A stretch of DNA of 64,000 nt, from assembly GCF_000247695.1 (NCBI RefSeq), contig NW_004624865.1, positions 4,488,059 to 4,552,058 on the forward strand, written 5' to 3'. Made by a program: the position numbers and the translations under genes. Of this stretch, positions 59,742 through 64,000 are shown piece after piece (the stretch's first letter is position 1; each line of letters starts with the position of its first letter). The notes beneath the pieces are model-generated. The model was not told the DNA's origin. It was given only the letters and a program-made list of their open reading frames with translations, and did not search any database. This DNA comes from Heterocephalus glaber (taxonomy: Eukaryota > Chordata > Mammalia > Rodentia > Bathyergidae).

Positions 59742-59799
59742 TCGCCGCCTGCCGCGCAGGTGCAAGGACCCAAGTTCGATCCCCGGTACCAAAAAAAAA
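59742..59799 (+). mobile_element. 5'-truncated ID-type SINE after exon 5
   Basis: Starts at CGCCGCCTGCCGCGCAGG, lacking the A box. AAAGAGTGGGTAAA duplications at 59728-59741 and 59800-59813. It lies 71 bp after the exon 5 donor. Confidence 0.9.
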
Positions 59800-60000
59800 A
59801 AAGAGTGGGTAAAGATACCTTGAGTTTGACTGATTACAAAACCAAATTAAAACTTTTTTTTTTTGCCACTCATTTGTTTAGTTATAGAATATTGGTAGAT
59901 TTGCTGCATGCAAGAGAAAGCAAAACTCTGATAACTTAGCTTCTTTATGTTACGTTGGAAACATTTGCTATCAATCAGATTGGTTCATGTGTTTAATGGT

Positions 60001-60461
60001 TGTTATGGCTTGTGTCTAGATGTTCCCCCAAAGCCTCATTCGTTCATAGGTGGGGCTTCTCAGAGGTGGTCGCATTTAGAGTGTGCATTGCTGGGATTGA
60101 GGGTGTATGATAACTAAATGAGTCTACTGATTGGTTTGGCATAGTTCTGGGTGTGGCTAATGGGAAGGCCCTCCCTGAGTGTGAGTGCTGGATAGACTAG
60201 AATATAAGGGACAGAAAGAGGGCTGCTGTTGCTGCTTGTCGCTTGCTGCTTGTTGCTTCTTTGCTACTTTGCTGCTTTGTTGCCTTCTGCCTGCCATGGA
60301 CTGTTTGTCCTCTTTGATGCCCCACTGCCATGGCACCCTGCTTTGGACCCAGCTGACTATGGACTGAAACCTCTACAAACTGTGAGCCAAATAAACCTTT
60401 CGTCCTTTAACTTTGGGTGTCAAGTATTTTGTCTTAGCAATGAGAAAAAGTAACTAAGACA
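60001..60461 (+). mobile_element. Solo LTR, ERVL-MaLR type
   Basis: 461 bp starting TGTTATGGCTTGTG and ending AGTAACTAAGACA, with TG...CA borders. A perfect 5-bp duplication ATGGT sits at 59996-60000 and 60462-60466. The 3' part has an AATAAA-type signal in the motif GAGCCAAATAAACC followed by CTTTAACTTTGGGT, as in MaLR LTRs. No internal sequence flanks it, so it is a solo LTR. It shares most of its length with 47228-47671. Confidence 0.85.
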
Positions 60462-60466
60462 ATGGT

Positions 60467-63400
60467 ATAGGTAGGATTAGGACACAGAATCTAAATCTAG
60501 GTACACAAGTATTTCCACCATCATTGGGATTTCTGTAATTTTCTTTTAACTAAGGAGTTAAGGTAAAATAAGGGAAGAAATATGTAACCATTTTCCTCCT
60601 ACCCTCTTGCATCAACCATAGGGAATAAATTTGAGGACATCACTTATTATGATGCTTTTACTTATTGAATAATTCATATTATTAATGGGTTCAGAAACAT
60701 TAACCTCATAGCTAATCATTATATTGATTTATTTGTGCTTTGCCCTTCTCTTTCTGAATGTACTTTAACTCCTGATGGGGAGAGATCATGCCTGCTTGAT
60801 TGCTTGCTTACTTTCTTTCTGCTGTTAGATTCTACCAGATGACTTATAAATGTTGATACATAGAGTCTTACTGTGTTCGGCAGCCATTAACCAGTGTTCT
60901 GGTTTTTGGTTGTTCCTAAGGCTCCCCCTTGTAGTATTTACCATAATATGGTATGAAATGATTAACAGTGAACATTATCTGTAATCACAGTAAAGTTTGA
61001 AATAACTCTCTGATAGAATGGTAAACTTCTGTGGAATCTCTTGTGTTTATGTGCTGCACTTCCATGAGTGTATTCTGATTTAATTAAAAATTTGATGGGG
61101 TGGGGTGCTGCATGTTTTTAGGGGAGGAATTAAAGGTGATTAACGACAGAAAGGTGTAGAGTATGAGAATATGGGGAACAGGACAGAATATGGTATTTAT
61201 AGAATAAGTTACAAACACTAAAACCACCTGTTAGAACATCCTAAATTATCTTTTAAAAATACAATAAAATGTGGCTTACTAATTTCATTGATGATTTTTT
61301 AATCCAAGAGAGTTGAGCTGACTATTCTTCCTGATTCCCAGTGTGTTCGTGAGTTCCTGCCCTGCAGCCTCTTGTCTCCTTTCCCCATGGACAGCCAGTG
61401 CAGTGTGTGCCGTGTCTGTGTGCATGTCAATGTGGTGCACACACAGGTTCCCGTTTATAGGACAGAGTCTTAGAAGAGGTGTTGCTTGCCCTGTCACGAA
61501 GCACTGACTCACAGCTCTCCCTGATGTATGTACCTTAGTGTGTTACTGCTTAGTGTGCGGTAGCATCTATAGTTGATCTTTCCTTTGCCTCGGTGTCAGC
61601 ATCCCAGGTCACCTCCAGTTCCTTGCTGTCAGTAGGACTCTCTGGATCCTCTTCACGCAGGTTCCCTATGGCTCCCAGCAAGGGTTTTCCCTGGTATGAG
61701 CTAGAAGCAATTGTCCTGCATCTCGGGCGGCCCCAGGCACCGCCGGATCCTGGCATGGCCGGAACTGTTTCTGACCTCTTGGGAGTGGGTCTCTTCTCTG
61801 CTTCTCAGTAGGTTGTCCTTCCAGGCACTCAGCTTCCTAAGTATAGCTGAGTTTCTTAAAAAGCATGCCTGTCCCATGAGTGATGACAGCCCTCCTCCTG
61901 TCCTTGTCTGCTCCTTCCCCTCTGTGTCCACTAGGTCATCTTTCAACCTTCTCTGAATTGGCTTTTTGGTATGCAGGGCAGACCCTGGTACCACCAGACA
62001 CTGATCCACAGGCCATGCTGGTGTCTTCAATCTATGCCTTTGTTTGAAGAAGGAATTGAGGTTAAGATAGAAACCCTTCATGTTAATATAGTCAGATGTT
62101 TTTTAAATACCCAACTTCAGTTATGTTGTTTTAGCCAAAATCTCTATTCTTCAAGTAATATTAATGATGATTATTTTTAATGTTGAAGAAAAGTTTATTC
62201 AAAACTGTCATGCATAGAACTTAAAATTTTCAGCTGGGAGTGTGAATAATGTTCAAGTTCAGCTTCCTCACGGTGCTGGCCTTTGCTTGATAATTGTCAC
62301 TCCCTCGTCGTTCCAGAGATGTCCACAGACCTGCTCTTGTTCACCTGGGGAGGGAGGGGCAGGGTAGAGCACAAGGGTTAGGTCTGACCTGTGCTCTGTT
62401 TTGTACAGCTCACTTTTATAGGGGGATTTAAAAGCAGAAGGAAAATCTCACTGACAACCTGTGTGGCCCTCAAAGCCCAAAATGTTTACAGTCTGGCCTT
62501 TACGGGAGAAATTTGTCATCTCATCTATGATGCAGGCATCGGTGCTCGGATCACTTCTCATCTGTCAGCTGATCAGTTCTCCTCTGTCCTGGTTATAAAA
62601 CATTATGTCATGGATAAAAACAAAAATAAACACAGCTGTCAGATGGAGGAACTTACACTAAAATGATTTGTGACCGTCACCATTGAGTGGGGCCAGATGT
62701 GCTCACTGCTCCTAGAGCATCATTACCTATGTCTTGTCAGTGGACAGAGCTCCAAGATGTGTGTCCTGACACACCCATCAGTGCACAGGGCCAGGAGACA
62801 GGGATTATTTGTACTTCATGCGCTAATCCGCATGTCCACATGTGTTTAATTTCCCACCTGCCATATGTATAGTACATTAAATGTCATACATCTGATTCAA
62901 GTCCAGCACCACAGAGTTCATTCTGTTCTTCTTCCATTCTTTTTTTGTTATTTCTTTGCCAACAAAAACCTGGCTGTCATTACCTATGTGGTATATTGAC
63001 TTGTTTAACCACAGTAGACACCTAAACTTGTTTGCTAATTGCTAGTCCCTACGACTGTCACAAAGAGATTTAGTGACTATTCACTTCTTTCCCTTCTTTT
63101 CGATTTTAAAATTTTAATATAAATGAAATATTCAGTTTCATCCTTAACTTCCCAGAATTGTTATTATACTACAGCTCAGTGTTCTTTCCACACTTGTACA
63201 TGAGCTAACAAGTCATGATCTCCCTGAAGGTAAGCTGACAAGCACTCAGCGACAATATAGATGCCAGATAAGCTCAGGACATCCATTTCATAAAAATAAA
63301 GTTGTCCTCTTGAGAGATTCAAGAACACTTAGCTACTTACTTAAACTTTTACAAGCCCTTGTTAAAGGAGAAGCTGTATCTAAAAGAAAAAGAAGTTTGA

Positions 63401-63864
63401 CAAGAGAGGGAAAAATAAGTATCTTGAAAAACAAAGTGAAATACAAAATGTAAAGGATAATTAAAGAATACATTTCCTGAGACTAATAAAAAATGAGCTG
63501 TAAGATGTCAGGAGTTCATTATAAGTAAGTATAGACTTGTAAGTACAATGTCCCATTTTTGTTCCATTATTGTAATCAAAATTTTAGTTTCCATTCAAGG
63601 AGGAAAAGCTGAAAATGACTCAAGGGTGGCTTTATGAAAATATCACAGATTTCAAACAAAAGGAAAAACTCAAGAGGACCAAAAAGTTCATATTACTGAT
63701 AAAATTTTCAAGGATTCAGCCTTTTAGTAATAAAACTACCTTGTGTTAGGGTACAAAATCGTAATATATAATAGTTTTTTGTCATACCCTTGTTTTCTGA
63801 AATAAAACCTCCAATCTCACCCAATTGCCAGGAACATGCAAAAGTACCTTAAAGAAGAATTTAT
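60467..63864. other. Unique intron 5
   Basis: No exon 6, repeat or gene recognised. Minus-strand frames of 126 and 68 codons around 61550-62081 lack known domains. Confidence 0.5.
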
Positions 63865-64000
63865 TTATGAAATTTTTTTAGTTTCTTTTGCTATGGATCT
63901 CCAGTTTCATCGCACTATGGTCTGATAATATACAGGGGATAACTTCAGTTCCTTTGCACTTATTTAAACATGTTCTGTGTGTGAGTATGTGGTCTGTTTT
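63865..64000 (-). mobile_element. Antisense L1 fragment at the window edge
   Basis: GCACTATGGTCTGATAATAT and GTGAGTATGTGGTCTGTTT resemble the antisense L1 ORF2 mid-region. It continues beyond the window. Confidence 0.6.

Overview
This 64 kb window is nuclear DNA from a mammal, almost certainly a non-murid rodent. It holds the 5' half of the kinase-domain coding region of ROCK2 (Rho-associated coiled-coil kinase 2) on the plus strand. Four coding exons can be read directly: 26950-27031, 28626-28726, 44431-44568 and 59410-59670. By homology they are exons 2-5. They join in phase and encode human-numbered residues 48-241, from the N-terminal dimerisation region through the glycine loop, catalytic lysine, helix-C glutamate, HRD and DFG motifs. 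Exon 1 lies upstream of the window and exon 6 downstream. Everything else is intron: more than 26.9 kb of intron 1, introns 2-4 (1.6, 15.7 and 14.8 kb) and at least 4.3 kb of intron 5.

The rodent assignment rests on the repeats. There are about 53 recognisable copies of a tRNA-derived ID-type SINE, about ten B1-type SINEs, two B1+ID composite SINEs, and L1s whose 3' UTR is a polypurine tract. The dominant ID variant ends in GGTACC plus an A tail and differs from the murid ID. Together with the B1+ID composites this suggests a castorimorph or sciuromorph lineage, but I cannot name the species.

Layout. 0-4.4 kb: an antisense L1/HAL1-type element containing a young nested L1. 4.4-7.5 kb: old antisense L1 and a sense L1 tail. 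7.5-24 kb: mostly unique intron with scattered IDs, B1s, a hAT relic and an L1 at 15.2 kb. 24-26.4 kb: antisense L1. 26.9-28.7 kb: exons 2 and 3, tightly boxed by SINEs. 28.8-34.2 kb: an inverted L1 and old L1M elements. 34-44 kb: unique intron, MIRs, IDs and an old L1 at 39.4-41.2 kb. 44.4 kb: exon 4. 45-46.1 kb: a hAT MITE and an NDUFB4 processed pseudogene. 46.5-49 kb: a sense L1 broken by two MaLR-type LTRs and a third insert. 49.4-54.4 kb: more L1 and SINEs. 56.4-57.5 kb: a GC-rich unassigned block. 59.4 kb: exon 5. 60 kb: a solo LTR with an intact 5-bp duplication. 60.5-63.9 kb: unique intron.

The only functional protein-coding gene I can support is ROCK2. I found no new gene system, RNA gene or CRISPR array. 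The most interesting signals concern retrotransposition. At four places two elements of different families sit side by side between three copies of one target site. One ID insertion carries a 3' passenger sequence inside perfect target-site duplications. Two L1s have inverted segments. One short hAT element resembles a family known for patchy, horizontal spread. The ROCK2 kinase exons also carry several amino-acid changes in a normally near-invariant protein.
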